Below are positions 7,937 through 16,579 of a stretch of 64,000 nucleotides of DNA, piece after piece. The translations under genes were made by a program, and so were the position numbers. The notes below the pieces were generated by a model that did no database searches, had not been told where the DNA came from, and saw only the letters and a list, made by a program, of their open reading frames with translations. Source of the DNA: Dyella_B humi (GTDB lineage Bacteria > Pseudomonadota > Gammaproteobacteria > Xanthomonadales > Rhodanobacteraceae); assembly GCF_044904605.1 (NCBI RefSeq), contig NZ_JADIKI010000023.1, positions 558,001 to 622,000 on the forward strand, written 5' to 3'. Numbering within the stretch: the stretch's first letter is position 1; every line of letters begins with the position of its first letter.

Positions 7937-8869
7937 TCAGCGCCGGAATCGCACGTACGCCCTCTTGGCGAGATAAAGCAGGTGACCGGTCAGCCCATGG
8001 TCCTGTGCTTCGCGCAATCCGGTGTTGTCTGTGTAAAGCATGCGGATATGCGCATCGCGTTGCTCCAGCAGTTGCTTGATTTCTGCCACGTCACTACGCG
8101 TGAGCGCATGTCCCTCCGCGAAACGCTCGGGTAGCTGGCGGTTGACGTAAAACGTGGTGTGCCTTGATGCAGTTTCCTCCGCCGGACGATCCTTGCTGTA
8201 GAAATACAACGCGACCGAGCGACGCGTCATGCCGGCGTGCTGCTCGGGGAGGCGGATCGCGTCGAAGCCGTGCCACGAACGCTCCGACGTCTCGAAGATC
8301 ACGCAGCGATTGAACACCGGGCTTACCGTGCGTGACGGGCGACCATCAGCGTGAGGATCACGGAACAGCTCCAGGTGGCCGCCCCACTCATCTTCCCACG
8401 CTGGGTTGAGATAGACGATCAGATTGAGCCGGCGATGCCAGCGTTCACTGGGGTGGTAATTGAAATCCACATGTGGATCCAGCGCCATGCCGTTGCGGTT
8501 TTCGTGCGTGCCGCCACCCAGATACCAAGGATCGTAGATCAAGCCATCGACGCTCGTGATGCGACCGATCGTGTCCAGAAAAGCAGGGCTTTGAATCGCA
8601 TCATCCAATTGCTGATAAGCCGACCCTAGACTTCGCACCTTGGCGAGCGTGGACTTGCCGCCGGGTTCACCACTGTCGCCGATGAAATTACCACGCTCGA
8701 ACGCAGGAAAGGCATCCAGCAAGGCTTGCGCGAAAGTCGGCTCGAGAAAATCGTCGATGACGACGTGCGGAAACGGCGCTGCAGTAGCGAATTCCCTGGA
8801 ATATTCGGAAACCTTGGCCAGCACGGCCGGATTGATGATGGCGGTTTCTGCAGCAGTTTGCATTTGCAT
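7937..8869 (-). CDS. 2-oxoglutarate/Fe(II)-dependent oxygenase
   Basis: A prolyl-4-hydroxylase-like dioxygenase of 310 residues. The start at ATG 8869 (MQMQTAAETA) is chosen because AGAGGG lies eight bases before it; upstream in-frame starts lack one. The iron triad is visible as His133-x-Asp135 in DPHVDFNYH and a distal His200 in ERSWHGFDAI, and the arginine that binds 2-oxoglutarate is probably in the following MTRRSVALYFYS. The C-terminal 70 residues form an extra basic, helical part with VRFRR at the end. Family members hydroxylate proline residues or modify sugars and lipids; the substrate is not predictable. Its stop lies 15 bases past the gapA terminator, convergent. Confidence 0.85.
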   Translation of the reverse strand: MQMQTAAETAIINPAVLAKVSEYSREFATAAPFPHVVIDDFLEPTFAQALLDAFPAFERGNFIGDSGEPGGKSTLAKVRSLGSAYQQLDDAIQSPAFLDTIGRITSVDGLIYDPWYLGGGTHENRNGMALDPHVDFNYHPSERWHRRLNLIVYLNPAWEDEWGGHLELFRDPHADGRPSRTVSPVFNRCVIFETSERSWHGFDAIRLPEQHAGMTRRSVALYFYSKDRPAEETASRHTTFYVNRQLPERFAEGHALTRSDVAEIKQLLEQRDAHIRMLYTDNTGLREAQDHGLTGHLLYLAKRAYVRFRR

Positions 8870-9066
8870 CGGTAGATCCCTCTCGTTCCCTTGCCGCCCC
8901 ATCGTAGGCGGGCTTTGCACCATGGCCTTGATCCATGGGACTCACATTCTAACAATTCAATCTTCCAGCGAGCATGACCCGGGTGAACGCCCTTGGACAT
9001 GGACATGCAACGATTTGGCTTCAGTGTCGTCTTGCCGCAGCGGGTTTGGCATCTGCCGGTAGTACC

Positions 9067-9489
9067 ATGACGAGCATGCAAGAGCCATCCAAACTCAATG
9101 CCTCGCGGATCGCCCTGCTGGTCGATTGCTTCTACGAGAAAGTACGCGTCGATCCCCTGCTCGGCTCCGTTTTCAACGCTGCCGTCCACGACTGGGACGA
9201 ACACAAGCGCACACTGACTTCCTTCTGGTGCTCCGTGGTGTTGCGCGCCAACAGCTATCATGGCAACCCGATGGCGGTGCACCGCATGCAACCCGCCATT
9301 CGCGGCGAGCACTTCGAGCGCTGGCTGGCGCTGTGGCAGGCCACTACACGTGAAGTGCTGGACGAAGCCGATGCCAAGTTAATGCTCGAACATGCCGATC
9401 GCATCGGCCGCAGCCTGCGGTTGGGCATGGGACTGCCGGAACGACTAGCTGTGCGATCGCTGGATATCCTTACGATCCGTAGCGCTTGA
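9067..9489 (+). CDS. Group III truncated haemoglobin
   Basis: A small haem protein (140 residues) that binds O2, NO or peroxide ligands. The start is ATG 9067, giving MTSMQEPSKLNASRIALLVDCFYEKVRVDPLLG. The pattern DWDEHKRTLTSFWCSVVL followed by HRMQPAIRGEHFERWLALW is that of group III truncated globins, the histidine of GEHFERW being the probable haem-binding residue. It is divergent from the 2OG oxygenase and convergent with thiol peroxidase, which suggests an oxidative or nitrosative role. No strong Shine-Dalgarno was seen. Confidence 0.87.
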   Translation: MTSMQEPSKLNASRIALLVDCFYEKVRVDPLLGSVFNAAVHDWDEHKRTLTSFWCSVVLRANSYHGNPMAVHRMQPAIRGEHFERWLALWQATTREVLDEADAKLMLEHADRIGRSLRLGMGLPERLAVRSLDILTIRSA

Positions 9490-9491
9490 TC

Positions 9492-9542
9492 AAAAACGCA
9501 GGCCGTACGTCATCGCCTTGTGGATGATGCGCGACCTGCGTT
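9492..9542 (-). terminator. Terminator between globin and tpx, active for tpx
   Basis: The sequences AACGCAGG (9495-9502) and CCTGCGTT (9535-9542) pair around a long loop that itself holds a CATC/GATG stem. Read on the minus strand the stem is followed by TTTTT, so it should end tpx transcription. Confidence 0.5.
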
Positions 9543-9553
9543 GACACATCTGC

Positions 9554-10054
9554 TTACTTGAGCGCTTGTAGCGCCGCGTCGTAATTCGGCTCGTTGGCGA
9601 TCTCGCCAACCAGCTCGGTGTGCAGCACCTTGTCCTGTTCGTCCAACACCACCACTGCACGCGCAGCCAGGCCAGCCAGCGGGCCGGAAGCAATCGCCAC
9701 GCCGTAGTTCTTGAGGAAATCGTGGCCGCGCATGGTCGACAGCGTGACCACGTTACTCAAACCTTCCGCACCGCAGAAGCGAGCCTGGGCGAACGGTAGA
9801 TCGGCGGAAATGCACAGCACCACAGCGTTATCGAGCTGACTCGCTTTCTCGTTGAAGCGGCGCACGGAGGTCGCGCAGGTCGGCGTGTCGACGCTGGGGA
9901 AGATGTTCAGCACCTTGCGCTTGCCGCTGTAGTTGGCGAGCGCAGCATCGGAAAGGTCTTTGGCGACGAGGCTGAAAGCGGGCGCTTTCTCGCCGACGGC
10001 GGGCAAGTGGCCGTCGACCTGGATCGGATTGCCCTTGAGGGTCACGTGAGACAT
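9554..10054 (-). CDS. tpx: Thiol peroxidase
   Basis: An atypical two-cysteine peroxiredoxin that reduces hydrogen and alkyl peroxides with thioredoxin. The 166 residues are full length. The peroxidatic Cys60 is in SVDTPTCATSVRRF and the resolving Cys94 in ARFCGAEG, the standard Tpx spacing. AAGGAG lies before the ATG at 10054. It is convergent with the truncated globin and about 100 bases downstream of the FAH gene, same strand. Confidence 0.96.
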   Translation of the reverse strand: MSHVTLKGNPIQVDGHLPAVGEKAPAFSLVAKDLSDAALANYSGKRKVLNIFPSVDTPTCATSVRRFNEKASQLDNAVVLCISADLPFAQARFCGAEGLSNVVTLSTMRGHDFLKNYGVAIASGPLAGLAARAVVVLDEQDKVLHTELVGEIANEPNYDAALQALK

Positions 10055-10158
10055 GCGTCACTCCTTGCATCGATGAGGGATGGATCGGGCGAAGATAGCG
10101 CCGATGCTTCGGCGCGTCATCCTTTTCCTGTCCCTTCTACGCAGCAGGAAGGAGCCCC

Positions 10159-11142
10159 TCACTTCAAGGGTGCAATCGCTTGCTCAATGGCACCGAAGAT
10201 CGACGCGCCGTGCTTGTCGGTGATTTCGATGCGCAACGTGTCCCCGAATTTCAGGAACGGCGTGCTCGGCTTGCCGTCGCGCAGGGTCTCCACCGTGCGC
10301 TGCTCTGCCAGGCAGGAAGCACCCTTGCTGGTGTCTTCGTTGGCGATAGTGCCTGAGCCGACAATAGCACCCGCGCTGAGCGGCCGCGTCTTGGCCGCAT
10401 GTGCCACGAGCTGCGCGAAGTTGAACTGCATGTCGACACCGCACTCGGCTTCGCCGAACCACTTGCTGTTGAGCCAGGTGCGCATGGGCAAGTGCAGCTT
10501 TTCGCTCTGCCAGGCGTCGCCAAGCTCATCCGGTGTGACGAACACAGGTGACAGCGCCGAGCGCGGCTTGGATTGCAGGAAGCCGAAGCCCTTAGCGAGT
10601 TCACCGGGAATCAGGTTGCGCAGGCTGACGTCGTTGACCAGGCCAACGAGCTGGATATGACCTACCGCCTGCTCCGGCGTGACGGCCATCGGCACGTCGT
10701 CGGTGATGACGACGACTTCGGCTTCCAGATCAATGCCGTAATCTTCACTCGGCACCACCACCGGATCACGCGGCCCGAGGAAGCCCGCGCTGGTGGCCTG
10801 GTACATCAACGGGTCAACGTAGAACGACTCGGGTACTTCCGCACCACGTGCGCGACGCACACGCTCGACGTGCGGAAGATAAGCGCTGCCGTCGACGAAT
10901 TCGTAAGCGCGCGGCAGCGGCGCAGCAAGCGCGGCCATATCCAGCGCAAAGGCATTCGCGCCCGTTCCGGCATTCAGCTCGTCCGACAAGGCGTTCAAGC
11001 GCGGCGCCGTATTCGACCAATCATCCAGCGCGGCTTGCAGAGTTGCAGCAATACCGGTGGCTTTGACGGCCTGTTTGAGATCGCGGCTCACCACGATCAG
11101 CGTGCCATCGCGGCCGCCTTCCTTGAGACTGCCCAGTTTCAT
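10159..11142 (-). CDS. Fumarylacetoacetate hydrolase family protein
   Basis: Predicted last enzyme of tyrosine degradation, splitting fumarylacetoacetate to fumarate and acetoacetate. The chosen start is ATG 11142 (MKLGSLKEGGRDGTLIVVS), giving 327 residues. Metal and substrate motifs are visible: SFYVDPLMYQA, DLEAEVVVIT, VGLVNDVSLRNL, and the later GSGTIANED. This is the longer bacterial FAH-domain type. It lies downstream of a lipoprotein gene and hmgA on the same strand, which supports the assignment. Maleylacetoacetate isomerase, expected in the pathway, is not in this cluster; this family includes fumarylpyruvate hydrolases, so substrate is inferred from context. Confidence 0.87.
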   Translation of the reverse strand: MKLGSLKEGGRDGTLIVVSRDLKQAVKATGIAATLQAALDDWSNTAPRLNALSDELNAGTGANAFALDMAALAAPLPRAYEFVDGSAYLPHVERVRRARGAEVPESFYVDPLMYQATSAGFLGPRDPVVVPSEDYGIDLEAEVVVITDDVPMAVTPEQAVGHIQLVGLVNDVSLRNLIPGELAKGFGFLQSKPRSALSPVFVTPDELGDAWQSEKLHLPMRTWLNSKWFGEAECGVDMQFNFAQLVAHAAKTRPLSAGAIVGSGTIANEDTSKGASCLAEQRTVETLRDGKPSTPFLKFGDTLRIEITDKHGASIFGAIEQAIAPLK

Positions 11143-11164
11143 GCCTTTCACTCCGTCGGCCGCG

Positions 11165-11731
11165 TTACGAGCAGCCTTCCACGTAATCGATTTGCGGCGG
11201 CACACCGACGCGCCACCGCGTTATTTTGCCAGCGGCGTCGGTTTCGAACACCAGCACGCCTGAGTCATGTCCGGCCACGCGCAGATAGAACGCGCCGGCT
11301 TCGTATTTGTGTGGCGATTGTTCGACGTGATCGCCATAAAGCGTGCGAATTTGCTCCACGTTCATGCCGGCCTTGCCGCCACCAGGCGCGGTCTCCTTGG
11401 CATTCCCGACGTCATAGCGCACGAAGCGGCCCTGCTCGAACATGAAGCCGAAATCAGCGGCCGACTTTATCCACTTGGGCGTGAGGTAGTAGCAGCTGCC
11501 GTCTGTAGTGGGCGTTCCTGCCAGCTCACCCTGCCATGCGTGGCGGAACGCCTTATCGTCCATGCCGAAACGCATATCGCCATAACCGTCGTAACGCGCC
11601 ATGGCGGCATCGTCGTGCACGGGTGCCGCAACGGTTGTCGTCGCCGCGGTACCTGGCGCAGATGGCGCGGGCGCCTTGTCGCATGCGGCAAGCAACAGCG
11701 CGCTCAACGCAAGCGGCCACGCCTTGCTCAC
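11165..11731 (-). CDS. Lipoprotein of unknown function in the tyrosine operon
   Basis: A 188-residue lipoprotein: the GTG start at 11731 overlaps the hmgA stop as GTGA, giving translational coupling, and places a lipobox LLLAAC at residues 13-18 after a short signal peptide. GGAGC just upstream serves as ribosome site. An Ala/Pro/Thr-rich linker follows, then a domain with YGDMRFGMDDKAFRHAW and SCYYLTPKW. In the second half, MNVEQIRTLYGDHVEQSPHKYE with GVLVFETDAAGKITRWRVG resembles small periplasmic lipoproteins of unknown role in Xanthomonadales. No enzyme motif is seen. Why it is locked between hmgA and the FAH gene is unclear. Confidence 0.75.
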   Translation of the reverse strand: MSKAWPLALSALLLAACDKAPAPSAPGTAATTTVAAPVHDDAAMARYDGYGDMRFGMDDKAFRHAWQGELAGTPTTDGSCYYLTPKWIKSAADFGFMFEQGRFVRYDVGNAKETAPGGGKAGMNVEQIRTLYGDHVEQSPHKYEAGAFYLRVAGHDSGVLVFETDAAGKITRWRVGVPPQIDYVEGCS

Positions 11732-13026
11732 GTGCGCTCCGGTTTGAAGTGCTTGGCGATGCCTTGCCAGCACTGGTGGTAGTCGTGCTGCAACTGCGGC
11801 GCTTCGAGCGCCTGCTTCGTTGGGTGGATCACTTTACGCGTTTCGAACATGAAGGCCATGGTGCCCGTGATGTGATCGGGCTTGCTGACGTCGGCCACGC
11901 TGGCTTTCTCGAAACTCGCCGCGTCCGGACCGTGTCCGCTCATGCAATTGTGCAGGCTGGCGCCGCCCGGCACGAAACCGCCGGCCTTGGCGTCGTACGC
12001 ACCTTCGATCAAGCCCATGAATTCGCTGGCGACGTTGCGGTGGAAATACGGCGGACGGAACGTGTGCTCGGCAACCAGCCAACGCGGCGGGAAGATCACG
12101 AAGTCCACGTTCGCCGTGCCAGGCGTGTCGCTGGGCGACGTCAGCACGGTGAAGATCGACGGATCAGGATGATCCACGCTAATCGAACCGACCGTATTGA
12201 AATGCGTGAGATCGTATTTGTAAGGCGCGTAGTTGCCGTGCCAGGCCACTACGTCCAGCGGCGAGTGATCGATGCTTGCTTTCCAAAGCGCACCCTGGAA
12301 TTTCGCGATCAGCTCGAAATCGCCTTCCAGGTCTTCGTAGGCGGCATGCGGCGCGAGGAAATCGCGCGGCAAGGCCATCGAGTTAGCCCCGATCGGACCA
12401 AGATCAGGCAAGCGGAGCAACGCGCCGAAATTCTCCGCAACGTAGCCGCGAGCTTCGGCATCCATAAGTTCGACACGAAAGCGTACGCCGCGCGGAATCA
12501 CGGCGACTTCCAGCGGCTTCACTTCCAGCACACCGAGTTCGGTGGCGATGTGCAGACGGCCAAGCTGCGGCACGATCAGCAGTTCGCCATCCGCATCGTA
12601 GAAGAAGCGGCCCTGCATTGAGCGGTTCGCGGCGTAGATGTGGATACCGCAGCCAGCCTGCTCGGCCGAGCCACCGTTGCCGGCGAGAGTGACCAGGCCG
12701 TCGACGAAATCCGTTGGCTGCGACGGCATCGGCCAGGGATCCCAGCGCAGTTGGTTCGGCGTAGCCGGTGCTTCATCGAAACGGTTATGGAAAGTGGCAT
12801 GCGCACGCGGCTCGAACGGCTTGTGTACGGCAGCCGGTCGAATGCGATACAGCCAGCTGCGGCGATTGCTGTGGCGCGGTGCGGTGAAGGCCGAGCCGGA
12901 AAGCTGTTCCGCATACAAGCCATGCGCCACGCGCTGCGGCGAATTCTGGCCCACCGGCAGCACGCCCGGAATGGCCTCGCTGGCGAATTCGTTGCCGAAG
13001 CCGGATTGGTAGCCGTTCGATTGCAT
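11728..13026 (-). CDS. hmgA: Homogentisate 1,2-dioxygenase
   Basis: Opens the ring of homogentisate with O2 and Fe(II) to give maleylacetoacetate. The product is 432 residues, full length. It begins MQSNGYQSGFGNEFASEA, and the iron and substrate regions are intact: PPRWLVAEHTFRPPYFHRN, EFMGLIEG, LHNCMSGHGPDAASF. It is followed by the coupled lipoprotein gene and FAH, and preceded by hppD across a REP-type repeat pair. Loss of this gene in bacteria typically leads to brown pyomelanin from homogentisate. Confidence 0.96.
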   Translation of the reverse strand: MQSNGYQSGFGNEFASEAIPGVLPVGQNSPQRVAHGLYAEQLSGSAFTAPRHSNRRSWLYRIRPAAVHKPFEPRAHATFHNRFDEAPATPNQLRWDPWPMPSQPTDFVDGLVTLAGNGGSAEQAGCGIHIYAANRSMQGRFFYDADGELLIVPQLGRLHIATELGVLEVKPLEVAVIPRGVRFRVELMDAEARGYVAENFGALLRLPDLGPIGANSMALPRDFLAPHAAYEDLEGDFELIAKFQGALWKASIDHSPLDVVAWHGNYAPYKYDLTHFNTVGSISVDHPDPSIFTVLTSPSDTPGTANVDFVIFPPRWLVAEHTFRPPYFHRNVASEFMGLIEGAYDAKAGGFVPGGASLHNCMSGHGPDAASFEKASVADVSKPDHITGTMAFMFETRKVIHPTKQALEAPQLQHDYHQCWQGIAKHFKPERT

Positions 13027-13057
13027 CTAGGGTTCACTCTTGCCTGGCTTTTTTACT

Positions 13058-13193
13058 CCCTCTCCCCTCCGGGGAGAGGGCTGGGGTGAGGGGCCAATCT
13101 TGCGTGGAAAGCAAAGGGAAGCGAGGTTCTTTTGAAGCTTGAGGCAAGCCATTTCCCCTCACCCCAACCCCTCTCCCCGAGGGGGAAGAGGGG
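13058..13193. repeat. REP-like inverted pair between hppD and hmgA
   Basis: Two copies of a CCCTCTCCCC-type GC-rich palindrome face each other: 13058-13093 and, inverted, 13155-13193, about 60 bases apart. Each holds its own hairpin around CTCCGGGGAG or CTCCCCGAGGGGG. The same pair recurs at 52591-52745, so it is a dispersed chromosomal element (REPIN type). Confidence 0.8.
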
Positions 13194-13208
13194 CTCAAAT
13201 CAAAAGCA

Positions 13209-14303
13209 TTACAGCACGCCGCGCCGCATCTGATCGCGTTCGATCGACTCGAACAGCGCCTGGAAGTTGCCTTCGCCGAAACCTTCGTTGCCCTTGCGCT
13301 GGATGATCTCGAAGAAGATCGGGCCGATGTTGTTCTGCGTGAAGATCTGCAGCAGCTTGCGCTGTTTGGTTTCCGGATCGGCGTCGATCAGGATCTTGTT
13401 CTTCGCCAGCCGCGGCACGTCTTCGCCATGATTGGGAATGCGCATGTCGATCACATCGAAATACGTGTCAGGCGTCTCCAGGAATGCCACGCCCTTCGCG
13501 CGCATCGCCTCCACCGTTTCGTAGATGTTGTCAGTAAAGCACGCGATGTGCTGGATGCCTTCGCCGTGATACGCATCCAGATATTCGTTGATCTGGCTCT
13601 TCGGATCGCTGGATTCGTTGAGCGGAATGCGTACGATGCCGTCCGGCGCTGTCATCGCTTTGGACACCAGGCCGGTCTTCGCGCCCTTGATATCGAAGTA
13701 GCGGATCTCGCGGAAGTTGAACAGCCGCTCGTAGTAATCGGACCACTTCTGCATGTTGCCGAAGTACAGGTTGTGCGTGAGGTGGTCGATGAACGTGAGA
13801 CCGAAGCCGGTCGGATGCTGGTCAGTACCCGGGAGTGGCTCGTAATCACCGTCGTAGATGCTGCCGGCGGCGCCGTAGCGATCCACCAGGTAGAGCATGC
13901 AATCGCCGATGCCCTTCACCACTGGCGCATTCACCGCTTTGGTGTCGGCCTTGTCGGCCAGCGCTTCACCGCCGTTGGCCAGCACCGCATTCAGCACTTC
14001 GGGTGCGGGCTTCTCGAAGCGGATGGCGAAACCGCAGGCGCACGGGCCGTGCTTGGCGGCGAAATCTGCAGCGAAAGAATTCGGATCTTCGTTGACCAGG
14101 AAGTTCACACCGCCCTGGCGATACACCGTGATGGGTCGGCGCTTGTGCTTGAGCACCGCCGTAAAACCCATGTTCTGGAATAACCTATGCAGTTCGCTGC
14201 TTCGGCCTGCTGGGGCGGCGAACTCAACGAATTCGAATCCGTTGATGCCCATGGGGTTCTCGAAGGTGGTCACGTGCATGCCGAGATTGGGCTGGGCGTT
14301 CAT
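13209..14303 (-). CDS. hppD: 4-hydroxyphenylpyruvate dioxygenase
   Basis: Converts 4-hydroxyphenylpyruvate to homogentisate, feeding hmgA. The start is ATG 14303 (MNAQPNLGMHVTTFENPMG), giving 364 residues. Two vicinal-oxygen-chelate halves are visible. The three iron ligands are in LTFIDHLTHN, GEGIQHIACFT and GPIFFEIIQRKGNEGFGEGNF. The upstream region holds a TAGTT-N8-AACTA palindrome and the divergent MarR regulator, so control by that regulator in response to tyrosine or an aromatic catabolite is likely. Confidence 0.96.
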   Translation of the reverse strand: MNAQPNLGMHVTTFENPMGINGFEFVEFAAPAGRSSELHRLFQNMGFTAVLKHKRRPITVYRQGGVNFLVNEDPNSFAADFAAKHGPCACGFAIRFEKPAPEVLNAVLANGGEALADKADTKAVNAPVVKGIGDCMLYLVDRYGAAGSIYDGDYEPLPGTDQHPTGFGLTFIDHLTHNLYFGNMQKWSDYYERLFNFREIRYFDIKGAKTGLVSKAMTAPDGIVRIPLNESSDPKSQINEYLDAYHGEGIQHIACFTDNIYETVEAMRAKGVAFLETPDTYFDVIDMRIPNHGEDVPRLAKNKILIDADPETKQRKLLQIFTQNNIGPIFFEIIQRKGNEGFGEGNFQALFESIERDQMRRGVL

Positions 14304-14375
14304 GGCGCTCTCCTGACATAGTCGGTGCGCGATGGCAGACACGAGCGTGCCACCATCGGGATCAGATCAACGTTA

Positions 14376-14393
14376 TAGTTACAACTGAAACTA
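14376..14393. promoter_or_regulatory. Candidate MarR operator between hppD and its regulator
   Basis: TAGTT and AACTA flank an eight-base centre in the 111-base divergent intergenic region. Size and symmetry fit a MarR-family site, and it lies 22 bases before the regulator start, so the regulator could control both genes. Confidence 0.55.
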
Positions 14394-14414
14394 ATTGCAA
14401 GGAACACCGCCGCA

Positions 14415-14888
14415 ATGTCTCACCCGCGCAAGCCCGCCCCCGCCGGAGCCGAACACGCCCCCTTGGAACTGGAGCGCTTCCTGCCCTATCGGCTGTCGAT
14501 TCTTTCCAACACGGTGAGCCAGGCGATCGCGGACGACTACCAGCGCCGCTATGACATCAGCATGACCGAGTGGCGCGTGATGGCGGTGCTGGCCCGGTTC
14601 CACGGGCTTTCCGCGCGAGAAGTGGCCGAGCGTACGGCGATGGACAAAGTGGCGGTCAGCCGCGCGCTCGCCCGCCTGGTCGAAGCTGGCCGCGTGCATC
14701 GGGAAACCCATGGCGGGGACAAGCGCCGCTCGGTACTCAGCCTGACCGAAGCGGGCTGGATCATGCACGACGACATCGCTCCCATGGCGCGGGCACGCGA
14801 GCGCGAGGTGCTGGAGAAGCTGGATACGGAGGAGCAGGCGTGGCTGACGCGCATCCTAGACAAGTTGCTCGGCGAGGCGCAGCCGTAA
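14415..14888 (+). CDS. MarR-family transcriptional regulator
   Basis: A 157-residue winged-helix repressor. The DNA-binding part reads ISMTEWRVMAVLARFHGLSAREVAERTAMDKVAVSRALARLVEAGRVHRE, and the wing is HGGDKRRSVLSLTEAG. A dimerisation helix PLELERFLPYRLSILSNTVSQ precedes it. It is transcribed away from hppD with a palindrome between them, so it most likely governs tyrosine catabolism (compare HpaR and HmgR types), sensing an aromatic acid. Confidence 0.88.
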   Translation: MSHPRKPAPAGAEHAPLELERFLPYRLSILSNTVSQAIADDYQRRYDISMTEWRVMAVLARFHGLSAREVAERTAMDKVAVSRALARLVEAGRVHRETHGGDKRRSVLSLTEAGWIMHDDIAPMARAREREVLEKLDTEEQAWLTRILDKLLGEAQP

Positions 14889-14897
14889 TCTCTATGG

Positions 14898-14929
14898 CCG
14901 TCATTCCGGCAAAAGCGAGAATGACGGCC
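14898..14929. repeat. Dispersed CGTCATTCCGGC palindrome, degenerate copy
   Basis: An inverted repeat GCCGTCATTC...GAATGACGGC between the convergent MarR and transporter genes. It is one of several related copies in this window (also 16539, 19782, 40295, 54738) and may fold as a terminator-like hairpin. Confidence 0.65.
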
Positions 14930-14946
14930 ATGAAGGTACGGTTGCT

Positions 14947-16455
14947 TTACTTCACGCCATGCATCAGCCGGTTCACTAGCGGCGAAATCAGCAACAACAA
15001 CACGCCAGAACCCGCCAGCACATAGAAGCAGAACGTGAACCCGCTCAAGGCCGATGCGGCCGTCATGCCAGTCGCACCGCTGATATGCGAAGCCAGCATG
15101 CCGGAAAGATTCCCACCCAGCGCCGTGGACAGGAACCAGCCGCCGAGCCCCAGACCCACCAGACGTGGCGGTGCCAGCTTGGTCACCATCGACAGGCCGA
15201 TCGGCGACAGGCACAGCTCGCCCACCGATTGGAACAGGTAGCACATCGCTAGCGGCCAGAACGGCATCAAGCCGCGACTGTCGAGCAGGTGCGATAGCGC
15301 ATAGATCAGGCTCACGAAGCCCACACCGTTGAACACCAGCCCCAGGCCAAATTTGCGCGGAATCGACGGTTCCTTGTGCCGTTTCGCCAGCCATCCCCAC
15401 GCCAGCGCGGTCAGCGGCGCCAGCGCCACCACCCACAGCGGCGTCATCGACTGGAACCAACCCACGGGAAATACCCAGCCGCCGAACATCTGCCGGTTCA
15501 CCAGGTTTTCCGCAAGGAAATTGAAGGTGGTGCCGAACAGGTAATAGAACACCCAGAACAGCACGTTGAAGGCGAAGATGATCAACATCGCGATCACACG
15601 ATCCAACTGCACGCGATCGTGGCGCAGCGCTTCCTGGATCAGCACCACTACCATGCCCACGAACAGCAGCCCCATTACCCACTGCAGACCTTCCGCGCCG
15701 AGCTTGGCCAGCAGCAGATAGGTCAGCGGCACCGCTACTGCCACGCCAACGACCACCTGCAGCACGCGCATGCGGCTTTCACTGCCTGGCGCCGGGCGTC
15801 CCACACCACGTAGACCGCGCCGCCCAAACCAGAACCACAGCAGGCTCAACAGCATGCCCACGCCGGCCGCGGCGAACACCACGCGAAAGTTCTGCTGCAG
15901 CGGCGTCTTCGTGAAATAGCTGGCCATCCAGCCAGTGATCAGCGGCGCCAGGAACGCACCGCAATTGATGCCCATGTAGAACAGCGTGAAACCGCGGTCT
16001 CGGCGCTCATCGCCCGGTGCGTAAAGCTGCCCCACCATCGAAGAGATATTCGGCTTGAACAAGGCATCGCCCACGATAACCATCGCCAGACCGAACAACA
16101 GCGCATCCCGGCTGGGAATCATCAGCACGAACAACCCTGCCGACATCACCACCGCGCCGAGCAGAATCGAACGCTGGTAACCGATGATGCGGTCGGCCAC
16201 GTAACCGCCAAACACGCCGAAGGCGAATGCCAATGCCACATAGGCACCGAAGATGCTGCTGGCCCAGCCCTGCCCGGTGGGATCGCCGTTGTAGAACTGC
16301 GCCACCGCATAAAGAGCCAGCGCCCAGCTCAGGCTGTAGTACGCGAAACGTTCCCAGAATTCGGTCATGAACAGCATCCACAGCGGACGCGGATGACCGA
16401 ACAGCTGCGGAAAGTCGGGCGTGGCGACGACGCCGGCTTCGGAAGGCTGGTTCAC
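14947..16455 (-). CDS. POT-family peptide transporter
   Basis: A proton-coupled di/tripeptide importer of the POT/PTR family in the inner membrane, 502 residues with about 14 hydrophobic segments. The signature ExxERFxYY appears as MTEFWERFAYYSLSWALALY, and the second family motif as FTLFYMGINCGAFLAPLITG. The motif GDALFKPNISSMVGQLY is also typical. It lies between tyrosine catabolism and tryptophan dioxygenase on the minus strand, which suggests it supplies peptides whose aromatic residues are then degraded. Confidence 0.93.
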   Translation of the reverse strand: MNQPSEAGVVATPDFPQLFGHPRPLWMLFMTEFWERFAYYSLSWALALYAVAQFYNGDPTGQGWASSIFGAYVALAFAFGVFGGYVADRIIGYQRSILLGAVVMSAGLFVLMIPSRDALLFGLAMVIVGDALFKPNISSMVGQLYAPGDERRDRGFTLFYMGINCGAFLAPLITGWMASYFTKTPLQQNFRVVFAAAGVGMLLSLLWFWFGRRGLRGVGRPAPGSESRMRVLQVVVGVAVAVPLTYLLLAKLGAEGLQWVMGLLFVGMVVVLIQEALRHDRVQLDRVIAMLIIFAFNVLFWVFYYLFGTTFNFLAENLVNRQMFGGWVFPVGWFQSMTPLWVVALAPLTALAWGWLAKRHKEPSIPRKFGLGLVFNGVGFVSLIYALSHLLDSRGLMPFWPLAMCYLFQSVGELCLSPIGLSMVTKLAPPRLVGLGLGGWFLSTALGGNLSGMLASHISGATGMTAASALSGFTFCFYVLAGSGVLLLLISPLVNRLMHGVK

Positions 16456-16538
16456 GTAGATCCCCTGGGCTTCAGATTTCGAAAGGTGTAGCGAGCAAAA
16501 CAGTCGCCGTCAAATGCAATGCAACAACTTTAGCCTAC

Positions 16539-16566
16539 CGTCATTCCGGCGAAAGCCGGAATGACG
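16539..16566. repeat. Dispersed CGTCATTCCGGC palindrome, perfect copy
   Basis: CGTCATTCCGGC, GAAA, then GCCGGAATGACG: a perfect 12-base inverted repeat with a four-base loop, 14 bases beyond the kynA stop. It may end kynA transcripts. Confidence 0.85.
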
Positions 16567-16579
16567 ACTCGCTTTGAAT

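Noticed and set aside
11536..12621. A 361-codon plus-strand frame opposite hmgA and the lipoprotein gene
   Set aside because: Arg/His-rich shadow with no start signal; hmgA explains the region completely.
14549..15682. A 377-codon minus-strand frame across the MarR and transporter genes
   Set aside because: It crosses two well-supported genes in the wrong frame and has no ribosome site or family character.
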